Source: Gonatopus flavifemur (lineage: Eukaryota > Arthropoda > Insecta > Hymenoptera > Dryinidae). From it: a stretch of DNA of 64,000 nt. Of this stretch, positions 43,643-54,850 are shown in pieces. Location: assembly GCA_018340375.1 (NCBI GenBank), contig JAFFJZ010000011.1:186001-250000 (forward strand), written 5' to 3'. The notes under the pieces were generated by a model. The model was not told the origin of the DNA. It saw nothing but the letters and a program-made list of their open reading frames with translations, and did not search any database. The number at the start of each line of letters is the position of its first letter. Position 1 is the first letter of the stretch. The position numbers and the translations under genes are program-made.

Positions 43643-46214
43643 TTATTTTTTGGAGGTCGTCGGTTGAACAATTTCGAGAAGAGCTTTCTTCGTTGGTTCT
43701 GTTGGAACTTTTTGACGGTTGGCTTCCACAACTTGCAATAATATTTGTTTCTCTTCTCCATCATTGGTAATAAGCTTGTTAAAGTCTTGAAACAATTTTA
43801 CACCCCTTTCGGCGACGTCATTTACTACTTTCAGATTTTTGGCTGTTTCTTTACCAACTACAAACTGAGGGTCTTTTTCCCAATCACTTGGTGGTTGTGT
43901 GAGAAATGTCTGGTTTATATTTAGCTTAGTAAGAATCAAATATGTTCTGGAGCTGGCAAAATCTGAAAGTTCACACTCCCCATTCAATAAGTCAGGATTT
44001 CCTCTTACGGCACGCTGTTGAGGTACTTTAGTAAGATTTTCAACAATGTGCAGTTTCTCCTCATCTGTGACTTTTTTTGAAGATAGAGCAAGGCCAACTA
44101 ACTCATCAGAAAGATACCACAAGTGAGTTTTCAGAGAATTTCTTACTGTCAAGGAGATTCCTTTGTCAAGGGTACAGTATTTTCCAGCTTCCTTCCATAA
44201 GGTCAAATCATTTATGGCTACATTCGCACCTAATGGAGCCTCAACCCAATTTTTGACATACAAGAGGGCACCAAACCTCACAAATCTCTCTAAACTATGC
44301 TTTTCCCTTTGGGTTAGGCGGAAAACATCCTGGTTTTGAAAAAAAAAACATCTTAAAAGCATAAATTAGTTTGGTAATCCAGCGAGCATGGTGGATTGGT
44401 CCAGGTGCTCTCCAGTGAATAGTTTCAAGTGGGTATCCTAAGACCAACAAAGTTAGTTCAATCAACTCCATATAGTCATCTCGGGGTTGGGTTTTCTTCT
44501 TCAAAAGTGGGACTAATATTTCGACTGTAGACTTCTTTAGGTTCTCTTCTTGATCGTTAAGAATTAAAGATGAGTATTCAGATCTAGCAATTGAAGCCCA
44601 CGTTTCTTGTAACCTTTTGAAGAGTGGGATATCGGGTGAGCTTGAAGGACCTAAGCATTGGCTAAATACTTTACTCAGAATTATTTCCAGTACATGATGG
44701 CGGCATGCAAACCATACACGGAAAAAAATGAACTGTTAATTTTACCAGAATTCCGGTTACTATATGGACAGCAAGGAATATCTGTGACTTTTACTGGAAT
44801 TCTTGTTAAATTTACCGGAGCCCTTGTTAAATTTGCCGGAGACTTGATTCATTTAACTAGAATGCAGGTTAAAATAGCAGTAATTCTTGCTTATTTGATA
44901 TTAACCGGAGTATTTTTTTCAGTGTAGTTAGTCTCTCTTCGATTTATGTTCTAATAAGGCACAAGCGCCATTTTTTAAGCCGGTGTTAACTGCTGTAGTG
45001 TCAAAACCCTTCCCAATAATTTTGTCATCAAGATGCCATGATTTAAAAATACCATGAACAGCATTTCCAGTATTTACTCCAGTCGAGGAAACAACTTTTG
45101 GTACGCCAAGTAATTTTTCTTCTCCATTTGCAAATGAAACCACAACTGGTAATCTATCTACCTTGTCTGAAGCTAAAATATCTGGTAAGTTTTTCCCGTC
45201 CCAATGAACAACAATAGGTTCTTTCATTTCTAAGTTTTTTTCAAGTTCTTCTGCTAAATTATGTCTCGCTTCTTCTCGGTTCCTTTTTATAGAACTTCTA
45301 GAAACGGTCATACTGGTTGGATCATGCCCGAGTGCAGCAACGATTGGAATGATCAGTCTCATGGCTTCACGATCTGAAATCTTATTTCTATCCAACGCAC
45401 TTATCACAGTTTCGGTGAAGGACGTTTTTTTACATTCTGGATCATGTGTACTTCTGCTCTCTCCTTTTAAACTTTCCAAATCCTTTTGTTTCTTTAATGG
45501 AGGCTTGTATAATTCATCATCTGACTGATCATTGCCACTGCAATCAGCGCTAGTAGTTGAACTTTCATTGCCCTCCTCTTCAAGTTCACAATCAGATTTT
45601 TTTACGGAACAAGACGGAGAATCAATGGAAGTTAAAGTCAGTTTCTCTCTTTTCTTTTGTTGCTTTTCTTTTCTTTCTTGTATTCTCCTTTGTTTTTTGC
45701 TGTACTCTTTATCTTCAGATGTTATAATCATATTTCTTGTATTCCTCTGATCAATCAAAAAAGTTTTGTCTTCTTCAATTTTTATAAGTTTTTCAGCTCC
45801 GGCATGTGCAATGTCGAATAGTTTTTCAATTTCTTTGATAAATGCGTTTTCTTTAGATTTTTGTGTTTCAGACCTTCGACCTTTGTTTTCCTTCAATAAT
45901 AACCATTCTGAGTGCACTTTTTCAAGTTTTTCAATTGAATGTTTGGTCTGTTTTGTGGGAATTGAGGCTTTTTGCCATATTACATTGGGCTCTTCAATCG
46001 TGCTGTGACTGGCATTCCTTACTGATTTTTTTTCTGACAGAAAATGGTGAAATCTTAATAAAACTTCTTTAGTTGTTGGTAACTGATTTTTTTCAGTTGA
46101 AGAATGTAAGTCTTTAACACCTAACAAATAAACGCTATCTGAGAGGCGAGTAGTAGACATTGTCACTGTTTTTTTTTTAACAAATCCGTCTATTAATAAA
46201 ACTTCACACTTCAC
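43643..46214 (-). pseudogene. Transposase-like protein, broken
   Basis: Three collinear parts on the minus strand. Part 1 (46214-44928, 428 residues): a charged, Lys/Glu-rich N-terminal half, then HWDGKNLPDI, GVPKVVSSTG and FDTTAVNTG, where two Asp may be catalytic in an RNase-H-like fold. Part 2 (44714-44295) resumes as LWFACRHHVLEIIL, PSSSPDIPLFKRL, HHARWITKLIYAFK. Part 3 (44348-43643) continues as QNQDVFRLTQREKH, HLWYLSDELVGLAL, LKVVNDVAERG, LLQVVEANRQK. Breaks are a 208-bp MITE plus an in-frame TAA between parts 1 and 2, and one extra base in a run of ten T (44339-44348) between 2 and 3. From memory this resembles an uncharacterised transposon-encoded family common in insects and hydrozoans. 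MSTTRLSDS at 46160 may be the true start. Confidence 0.8.
44717..44924. mobile_element. 208-bp MITE inside the transposase gene
   Basis: CACGGAAAAAAATGAACTG to GGAGTATTTTTTTCAGTG, TA on both sides. An equally long, nearly identical copy is at 61331-61538. The interior repeats TTACCGGAATTCTAGTTAAAT-like units (GTTAAATTTACCGGAG, GTTAAATTTGCCGGAG). The 89-residue frame over it is an artefact. Confidence 0.95.
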
Positions 46215-46540
46215 ACTTATATATGTATGTCGACTTGAGTATTTATTTAGATTAGTGAGTTTTTTGAATGTTCTTTTCTTTGATTTGACGATAATGAGAG
46301 AAATAAATCTTCGAAAATGCTTGAAACAAAAAATATTAAAAAATAGTAGTATTTAGCGAAATTTTCAAAATTAACATTGGTTGAGCACTGCTTTTCACTT
46401 GTCGTAGGATGCTGAAATTTTGTGAGGTTGCTATTAATACATGTTGAAACCAAATTACGGCGTGGCTAGGTTTATTTCATTAAGTTCAGTTTTTTGGACC
46501 ACCCTAGTCTATATATGGAATTTTTTTTCCCGGGCGGATA

Positions 46541-46792
46541 CACTGAGAAAATTTTCACTGTAAAAAGTCCCATCATTGTGAGCAAGTTTAGAATACTCTT
46601 GAAATATAACTGAATGTAGGTTCAATTTCATGAAAGTTTACTGTCATGATAGTACTTGATTAGGTTATTATAATAAGTTCGCACGTGATGGGTTATTTAT
46701 TTTCATAAAATTGAACCTATATTCAGTTAGATTTCAAGAGTATCATGAACTTTCTGACAATGGGATTTTTCACAGTACAATCTTTCTCAGTG
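46541..46792. mobile_element. 252-bp MITE in LINE copy C
   Basis: CACTGAGAAAATTTTCACTG to CAATCTTTCTCAGTG, TA on both sides. Arms share AAAAGTCCCATCATTGT and TTGAAATATAACTGAAT. The LINE empty site is CGGATAATAGACAG. Confidence 0.9.
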
Positions 46793-46875
46793 TAAAAGAC
46801 AGAGTTGGAGGATTTCATCAAATCCGTCATAAGATCGATGATGACTTTATGATGATGATGATGATGATGATGATG

Positions 46876-48732
46876 TGTGTACTATAGCTGGGAAAAGCTG
46901 CAATAAAACAGCCCTCCAGCAACATCAATTCAACTTGAGCATGTAAAAATCATTTTTAGATTCAATAAATTTATAATTATGAGTAAAATAAACATATATT
47001 TTAAATGGAACCATTTGTTTGCTGGTCTGGATCATAAAAAATTTGAAAAAAAACGGATAACTCTTCACTCCATTTATGGAATTTCCTGCTACTTTTGAGC
47101 TTAAATCATTCCAAAACATTTCAGCGATATTCGAGAACAAAAAGCGATATTTCTGTTTTTTCAAATTTTTAGTGCTTAAAATTAAAGTTTCAGTTCGTTT
47201 TGAATCCATTGACTTGTAAAATATACGAGTTTTTCTTGGAGAAAACGACTAAATTGATGGTGAATCTGACTTTAACCATGAATAACTTTTAACCGAGTTG
47301 ACCTATCGAAAAATGACTGAGTACCTTTTTTGTAGAGCATTCAGTTCTCTACAAAAATATCTCAAGAACTTCATAGTACGACATGTTGTTCGTTAATTAT
47401 AAAAATCAAAGGAAAAGAAGAGGATTTTTCCCACGTTATTCTTATGGAAAACAGAAAAGTGCGATGCGGAAGTACTTCACATAAATATTAAGGGCTCATA
47501 TTTTACAAGACTCATTTTTTCACCTAAGTGGAACTTGTGAGCATGGGACCGCGAAGGAAATCGAAAATTTTTTTTTCCTGAATCACCCTAGTGTATACAC
47601 ATATCGCATCAAAATTTGAATTGCTTATATCTCAGTGTCGCGTGGACTGATTGAATTCGTAGTGTGCTTAATCGAAAGCGTATAATCGAATTATATAGTA
47701 AAAGTTTCATTATTGTTTCGTTACATGCAATATGTATTGAGTTATTGTGGTTTGATTTTTTTTTCAATATAAGAAGTGTTGGTTTAGGCGTAAAGATACA
47801 CGGTAGCGCGCGACTTCTGCTTTTTCGTTTCACATGTTTTTTTTCGCGGTTTTTTCATATCACATGTTTTTTTTCACGATTTTTTCATATACTTGGCGTC
47901 GAGACGCTACCGCGTCTCTTGATACGGATAACCTTCGCTAACATGACCGATATTCATAAGTTCGACTTATTGCAACTAAACAAAACAACAGAAGTATCTC
48001 AAGTAAAATTTTTGACCTCTCATAATTGAAAAATGCGATATTTTCAAGATGAAAATGACTTGGAATTAATATTTTAATCCACTTCAGAATTTGATTGAGC
48101 TCTGGTGAAGATACGCTATTAGAAATGTTTGTGAATTCTATAACCATTCTCAAACATTTGTATATTCAATCGAATAGCTGTATACGAATCCAATTCTACT
48201 GTACATTTGTAGATTGAAGGACAATGCAATTGACATAATCAACATTCAGATGTTTAAATTCATTGGAAAAATGTATATGAAAAAAACTTCCAAATTTGAT
48301 ACATGAAATTCAATACAGATAATTCTAACAGTGTAGAGTGTTGACAGTTCAATGAAATGTTGCAGTAATAATAAGAAATCAATGCATGTTGAAGTTGCTT
48401 ACAAAATTCTTTGATCCTGATCCTAATCCATTTTTCAACTACTCAAACGTTCCGAAAAATAGTATTTGATATTTTGATTGGTTGAAAAATGAATGAGGAT
48501 CATGATCGGAGAATATCGTAAGCATTCTGAAAGTCATTTCGCGCATTTTAAATGTAGAAGTGACACTTCTTTCGTTTGTTTTCAAGTTTCGTGCAAACTT
48601 TTACTATATTGACACCATGAGAGCTTTATGAAATTGTTATGAAATTGGAACATGAACGTCAAAAACATGATCACATACAATCGGTAATAGCTGCCGAAAA
48701 TTAATTTTTATCATCACGGTCTTGTACTCATA
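46876..48732. other. No gene; possible transposon right end and a small tandem repeat
   Basis: At 47560-47592 AATTTTTTTTTCCTGAATCACCC-TA resembles the right end of a TAGGGTG-type transposon; no left end is found. The rest is AT-rich without domains. Confidence 0.35.
47831..47890. repeat. 30-bp tandem duplication
   Basis: CACATGTTTTTTTTCGCGGT plus TTTTTCATAT occurs twice in direct tandem with two differences. It is flanked by GTAGCGCGCGAC and GTCGAGACGCTACCGCG, which pair imperfectly as an inverted repeat. Confidence 0.85.
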
Positions 48733-49030
48733 CAGCACCGAGAGGTACTAACAACATTCTCAGAACGTCTTCTGAAACATTGGAATGTTCGGACAATATT
48801 TCAGGATGTTCAGAAAACGTCACGTGTATATACCAGGCACGTGTAAATGTCCGGTGATGTCTCATTCATATTTTCATGGGATGTTCATCAGACATTTAAA
48901 ATGAAAATTTAATAATGATCAAACTTGTGCCAAATTCTTTCATATTCTTCATTTGGAAGAGATGCGAAGAGCCTGTGGCTGGGCCTTTATCAAGACATTT
49001 CATAGATTCCACTTGCATCTTTTTAACCCT
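48733..49030 (+). repeat. Dispersed repeat, copy 2
   Basis: Opposite orientation to 1904-2185. Includes AACATTGGAATGTTC, TGTCCGGTGATGTCTCATTC and GATCAAACTTGTGCCAAATTC. Confidence 0.55.
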
Positions 49031-49485
49031 GTATTAGTATTTTGTGGTAAAGGAGTGACACAATTCGGAATAGAATATTTATTGGTTTAAATATTGAAAA
49101 TTGAACTTATTTATTGACATAATCAGTTATTTAATTTGGCGTGTCGAAAATTCTTGGACAAATCATCCTAGCACTGTACACATGGGTTCAGCGGGCCCAG
49201 AGCATTTTTTCAAATCCATATAGTTTTGTACCGCGTGGATTCTTGTTACCTCAATTATGAATGGAGGAAAAAAAGTGTGTGCAATTGGATTCGATTTTTA
49301 TTCATCTTAGTGTGTAGCTTACAATCTGAAGTTTCGATTTTACCCCAATTGAAAGAAAATCAATCATTATTATCAAGAATTACAGCACATTTCGTCAGCC
49401 GGGTCTCGTGGAACCATGTACACAGTATGAGGGGTACAAAAATATGTATACATTTTTGGGGCTGATATCGACTTCGTATTACTAT

Positions 49486-49690
49486 AGTAGTGTTCGTTAA
49501 ACATCGGTAGTCCAAAACATCGAATTTCCTCATTTGAGTTGAAATCTATCGGACACTATAAACACCACTGCGGAAACACGAAATAATATAAACTGTAAAC
49601 ATTTTCACAACATTAAGAAAATTCGATATATTTTTCACCTAGACAAATGAGTTTGATGTTTCGTGCTGTCGATGTTGAACGAACACTACT
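49486..49690. mobile_element. Foldback, AGTAGTGTTCGTT ends
   Basis: AGTAGTGTTCGTTAAACATCG and CGATGTTGAACGAACACTACT. CAAAACATCGAATTTC and CTCATTTGAGTTG are mirrored as CAAATGAGTTTGATGTTTCG. No clear duplication. Confidence 0.7.
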
Positions 49691-50016
49691 TCGTAGTAGC
49701 ATGAGGAATAGACCAAGGAAGAATCAAATTCTCGCATACGCGTGCCAGCTATGACGAAAATAAGAAACCTTGTATCTGACAGATCGCGCGTGACCAATGC
49801 AGTGTTGATACATTGCATGCAATGAAATTTTGTTTTGGTTCAATTTGTAGGATATGTGGATCTTGATATATTTTGACCCAGTTCTTGATCATTTTTATTT
49901 TTCCAATGATTTCGAACTTGTACCTAAGCGAAAAGTTTACAAAGTTTTTTTGAGTGGAAATTGGGTGTCAGTGTAGACTGAGAGTGAGATCGGTGGTATT
50001 TTGGTGTTTTTGCAAA

Positions 50017-50017
<1 letters not shown>

Positions 50018-50057
<40 letters not shown>

Positions 50058-50862
50058 GAAGTAATCAATCTTATGACTGGTTTCATGAAATCCTCCGACC
50101 CTGTCTATTATCCGATGAACGCTTAATTTCTGCATATCTACGACAACCCTTATCTTGTATAATTTGCTTTATAATTTAATATAAACGGAAAGCCCGGGTC
50201 TATTCATATTCAGAAAGAATTTATCAACGTTTAGGGAAATCACTGTCAATTTAGGGAAAAAGAGGATCGCTGAAAAATATTCGTAGTGAGTCTACCAAGA
50301 ATTCGTGGTCAAAATATTAACAATTGATAATTTCATTGGTATTTTTCACAGTGAAACTATCAATTGTTAATACATCGACTACGAATTTACAGTAGACTCA
50401 CTACGAATATTTGTCAGCGATCTTCGTTTTCCCTAAATTGACAGTCATTCTTCTAAATATGAATAGCTCCGGTCTTTCCGTGTAGGTCTAACTTTGCGAG
50501 TTTTACCATTCATTTTTCCTTCCAATATCGTTTTCAATAAACTATCATGCCTTAATGTATGTCCTATCAGATTACTTCTTCTTTTCACGATATGTTTCAA
50601 AATACTCCTTTTTTCATTTGCCTTCTCAAGTACTTCTCCATTTTTTACTTTCTCTATCCACTTCATTCTAAGCATTCTTCTATAACACCACATTTCAAAA
50701 ACTTCAAGTCTTCGTTGGTCCGTTTTTTCAATTGTCCAAGTTTCGCAACCATATAATGCTGTGCTCCAAACGTCACTCTTTAAAAATTTCTTCCTTACTG
50801 ATAAGCCAATGTTTTTTGAGCATGGTAACTGTTTCTCTTGGTGGAAAGCCTGTTTTCCTGTT
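50018..50862 (-). mobile_element. LINE copy D with one MITE insertion
   Basis: (GAT)n tail at 50018-50058, then AATCTTATGACTGGTTTCAT. The minus frame 50954-50445 contains STALYGCETWTIEKTDQRRL, MWCYRRMLRMKW and LIGHTLRHDSLLKT from the LINE C-terminus; its first residues lie outside the LINE and its last within the MITE. RT core is absent. Confidence 0.85.
50184..50482. mobile_element. 299-bp family, copy in LINE D
   Basis: AACGGAAAGCCCGGGTCTAT to CCGGTCTTTCCGTG, 299 bp, TA both sides. Confidence 0.9.
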
Positions 50863-52449
50863 GAAAAAGTATCTAAGCGCGAAAGGAGCGGAAATTGAAA
50901 CATTTTACGCTCCATTTGTTTCAAAGTTCGCTTCCAGCGGGCGGAAATTTTCACCAGGGATATAGCACGTCATGCGTCTTACATAAAAAACTTTTTTTCC
51001 ACAAGCCAGAATAAATGTACCACTTGGACTGAATATTAACATGAAGAAAGCAATAGATTCCGGTATACTTGACATTAAAAGCGTGTCTCTGCCATATTGG
51101 AGATGAGCGCTGAAAACTTTTTTTTTCTATTGCTCGAACAACTATACGGCTTCTACCTTTAAAACAAGAGGGCGTCCCAGTGCAAAGTAGGGAATTGTAC
51201 TTCGGCACCTCGACGCTCTACTCAAAATGGCATGCGTCATATTACATGTTTATGGAATTTTCCACCCTATAGGTGTTTGCCTTTTTACCTCTCATCCGCG
51301 CTGTCAGTTTTTTCTCTCACCGCATATCCTCTTCAGCGTCTAACCGAACAAATTGAAAGCAAACAAAAATGAGCTGATATTTACTTTTGTAATTTATCAA
51401 TTTATTTTCAGGAAATTATAGGAGGTTCCAAGCCGATGTGAGATATTTATAATTTCGCAGTACACTTAGAGACATGCCCCAATGATAAAACAAATTCAAT
51501 TGGCAAACACGAGCTGGCCACAAAGTTGGAAATTTTATGTTAAATTCAACACATTCCACATGTCCCAAACGGTCCACACATATTTTTGTGTCGATATCAC
51601 ATAATGTATTTGTGTTAGCTAATAACTCAAGCTCGATGTAAATAATATAACACAAAAAGATGTTGATAAAATTTTGATTGGAATTTCCGATCGTGTAAAT
51701 TCAACACATAAGTACTGTCAAATGAAATCCAAAATAAGGAATGAATCAACAGTTCACAAATGTAATTTATGGATTTTTTACATCAATCAAATGTGAGAAT
51801 CACACTTCTTTCGTGTTGAAACAATGCATGAGAATAAATTGAAAAAAACAGTACTTCAGTAAGCATTGAACATGGATCGTCGGGACCGAATGTTGAAGCT
51901 GTATCACCCAAGCCACTGCCGGTCCTTTGATTGAGTGTACTTTCTTTGCGTATATCAACTCGCACTCTATCTTCAAATTCACATATATAGAAAACGAATT
52001 TCCATTAGAATGAAAGCTAAAACCAAAATGAATGAATAGTTCTTCCGACGACTACTAAAGTTACACGTACATAGAAGTTTCATAAAAAAATAGCTCCCAC
52101 CACCCGCGATCTCCCCTTGGTAGTTGAGAATAACACAATTTTTATGTTCAATCTTGAGTTGAATAAGATTTGTGTCATTTTGACACTTTTTTTTACTTGT
52201 TTGAATGATTTCACATCAAAATCAGTTGAGACCTGATTACACAAGGACTGTCTGTAGAAGTTACACGTGGTTGTGTTGAATATTTAACAGAAAATTCATG
52301 ACACACGGATTTTTTAACACATTTACAAAAAATTTTCAACTGTGCACATAAATTATTCACTCATACAAATAATAGCAATAAAACATAGAAACTCATCCAT
52401 TCAATGTTCTCATCCAATAAAATAATCCCGAGCAGCACACAGGAAAATA
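50863..52449. other. No gene seen
   Basis: Short frames only. TGTGTTGAA, GTGTCATTTTGACAC and AACACATAAG words around 51540-52300 suggest another decayed palindrome-array element without visible ends. Confidence 0.35.
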
Positions 52450-52747
52450 CACGCAGAGAATTTTGTAGTATCGATTACTGTAATTCTTTTGTAATGTTAT
52501 GGACTATACTGACACTGTGACCGAAATCAATCAACGTTGATTTTTAAATACTTCGCGAGCATCTCTTTTCACGGAAGGAAAATTGTAATTCTTTTTTGTT
52601 TTGTGTCCAACTTTACTACATTGTACCGTAATTTCAATCATTATCATAGCAATATTTATCGTAATATCAGTATGGTCCAAGTTTACAAAAAAATAGTAAT
52701 ATTGAATAAATTTTTGTTACAATTTATACCACAAAATTTTCTCCGTG
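52450..52747. mobile_element. 298-bp MITE family (CACGCAGAGAATTTTG), copy 2
   Basis: TA on both sides. About 95 percent like 13627-13923 by eye. Arms mirror CAAAATTCTCTGYG and GTCAGTATGGTCC. Confidence 0.85.
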
Positions 52748-52840
52748 TAAGTATTACGGATGTTCCATTCAGAGCTCGTTTCCATTGAAATGCCCTCAAC
52801 AAGGACCTTACACAGATTTAATAAAGATGTTTCATGATGA

Positions 52841-53135
52841 TAAAGACCGGGTGTATTAATATTTAGAAAAATGACTGTCAATTTAGGGAAAACGAAGATC
52901 GCTGAAAAATATTCATAGTGAGTCTACTAAAAATTCGTAGTCAATGTATTAACAGTTGATAGTTTCACTGTGAAAGATACCAATGAAACTATCAACTGTT
53001 AATATTTTGACTACAAATTTTTGGTAGATTCACTACGAATATTTTTCAGCGATCCTCGTTTTCCCTAAATTGACAGTCATTTTTCTAAACATTGATAAAT
53101 TCTTTTTAAATATTGATAGATCCGTTCTTTCCGTG
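52841..53135. mobile_element. 299-bp family, left end lost
   Basis: Begins TAAAGACCGGGTGTATTAAT without the CACGG end; the right end CCGTTCTTTCCGTG is intact and followed by CA. Confidence 0.8.
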
Positions 53136-53149
53136 CATCTACGTGTCTA

Positions 53150-53258
53150 CCCAGACAGCACAACGTACCACCTGAACGTTTATGGAAGGTTTACAGAACG
53201 TAGGGGAGATTTTCAGAACGTTCAGAAAACGTCCCAGAGACACATTTTGCTGTTAGAG
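53150..53258. mobile_element. CCCAGACAGCAC family, copy 2 (109 bp)
   Basis: TA-CCCAGACAGCACAACGTACC to TTTTGCTGTTAGAG. The central palindrome is TTTTCAGAACGTTCAGAAAA with one change. Confidence 0.8.
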
Positions 53259-54850
53259 CGAAGAGGCCGAATGTTTAATTTCGAAAATAATTTTTTTCTC
53301 AAAATTTTTGATTGCAATTAAAAATTCGGACTCTTTAGCGAATAGATGAAGTCTCAAAGAATCGTCCCTGGAAATTTCAGATTATTTCATGAGTTCAGTT
53401 TCGAGTAATTTGGCCAAAAAGAACTGTGCTCGGTCGGTAGGCTCGTATCCTCTTAATAGGATACCAGCGTACCATGCGAGTCAACATTTTGGCTGCAAGA
53501 TTTTTCCGAACTAAAATTATGGAACAGTCTGAAATTTACAAGGAATAATCTTTATCAATCGTGGTGCAAAGCTCAAATTTTGAATTTTGAAAAAAAGTTC
53601 TGTTCTCAGTCAATTCAGATTATTTCATAACTTCAGTTTGCAGAAATCTTACAAAAAAATGTAAGAGCACTTTTTTTAGCGGGATATCAACTCAGATGAA
53701 CAATTTTCAGATTCATTACAGCACCGCCGTACGCATCGAAAAAAATGTCTTCTCAAAATTCATATAAATGTATCCGAAACAATCAACCCATAATTGGTGT
53801 CGTGGTCTGTTATACCGCTCAGGAAAATATTTCAATGCCTCAAATCTTCAGTTTATCCGGAAATAAAAACATTGTATTCCCATACATATCTACGTTTGGT
53901 ACGTCTCCGTCTCCCTAAGGTGCAAATAATACCGTGAAATAAACTATGACTGAAGTATTTTAATTTGAAAAATTTTCACAAAAATAATGATACCAATTGA
54001 AGGTTGACACATCAATTTTATATTAATTTTTGAAATGTTTTCTGACCTTTCATATGAAATTGTATGGCATCTGATACAAAATAATTATGATTTTTCATGC
54101 ATTTTCATAAGAATTCCAATACATTTTGCAGTGAATTTCTTGAATTCATCTTTGAGCCAGATTTCAATTAAAAATTTCAGAATTTTCGTATTCATTTAAC
54201 ATAGAAGATGTTTCCAGACCATTTTTCACAGTGAGTGGACAACTTGAAGTAATTTCACATAGATACAACGATACAACTTCAAAAATTTCTATGATTTGTT
54301 TATGATTCGTCTTTGCGTATTCATGAAAAAAATTACTTCAAATGGTCCATCATGCAGTGGTGTTGTAATGAATGTCAAAAGTGCCTCCTGACTTCACTAT
54401 TATATTCTCAAATAAGTGAAAATATTTTTAGAATTCTAATGAACTTTCTATCCAATTCATTGATCGAGCACTCATTGATGTATATTAAAAATAAAAACTG
54501 GATATTTGGTTTGGAGAAGAATATTTTAGGAATGTTCTTCCTTGGTCTTGAAGTGCTTCATCGGTATGTTTGCAAAAATATATAAGAAATCATGAGGTGT
54601 CATAAAATAAATGGATAGTAATATAACATACATACCATGTCACATTGGTTCCTTTATTCACGGAATTTATATTCACTCTTTCCATATTACAGATTAAGCC
54701 GTTTTTCACTGGATCTGTTGATAAAAGGCTTCAAAGTGTTCGGCGCCGTGGAGAAAACGTTTCACCCCTTCGAGCTGTGCAGCAGGTGAGCGTTAACACA
54801 CTGAGAGAAAGTTACCTAACTGCGGCACTAACAGTCAATTGTCTCCGTTA
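53259..54850. other. No gene seen
   Basis: Mostly AT-rich. At 53430-53485 GCTCGGTCGGTAGGCTCGTA and the stem GTATCC...GGATAC recall tRNA D and anticodon arms, but no T-arm follows. No other recognisable content. Confidence 0.35.

Larger units (their letters stand above)
43299..46504 (-). mobile_element. 3.2-kb DNA transposon with transposase pseudogene
   Basis: Inverted ends: GAGTGGTTCATATTAC...AAAAACTGAA at left, and on the other strand GGGTGGTCCAAAAAACTGAA at right, with TA outside both. It contains one gene-sized reading region on the minus strand. The surrounding CCCGGG element supplies the interrupted host sequence. Superfamily not assigned. Confidence 0.75.
42948..46534 (+). mobile_element. 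CCCGGG-ended element, carrying a 3.2-kb transposon
   Basis: CCCGGGAAAAAATAATTCAT to TATGGAATTTTTTTTCCCGGG. The left 340 bp is CATATATG arrays. Sequence at 43195-43290 matches the element at 4207-5796 (other orientation). The large insertion 43299-46504 separates it from its right end. Flanks give at most CG as duplication. Confidence 0.75.
42712..46875 (+). mobile_element. LINE copy C, interrupted by two insertions
   Basis: Plus-strand copy. 42712-42947 encodes the C-terminal segment (GHTLRHDSLLKT type). It resumes at 46535-46540 (CGGATA) and 46793-46848 (AAAGACAGAGTTGGAGGATT), ending in a (GAT)n tail at about 46848-46875. The break holds the CCCGGG element and a 252-bp MITE. Copy D reads TCATCGGATAATAGACAGGG across the same place. 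Confidence 0.85.

Noticed and set aside
44658..44927. 89-codon plus frame with LTGVFFSV and repeated FTGxLVKF
   Set aside because: It is the 208-bp MITE read through its internal repeats; the copy at 61331 gives the same frame.
45532..46072. Ser/Phe-rich plus-strand frames
   Set aside because: Antisense shadows of the transposase pseudogene.
53430..53500. Possible tRNA gene
   Set aside because: D-arm and anticodon-arm-like parts are present, but there is no T-arm with GTTCRA and no acceptor pairing.
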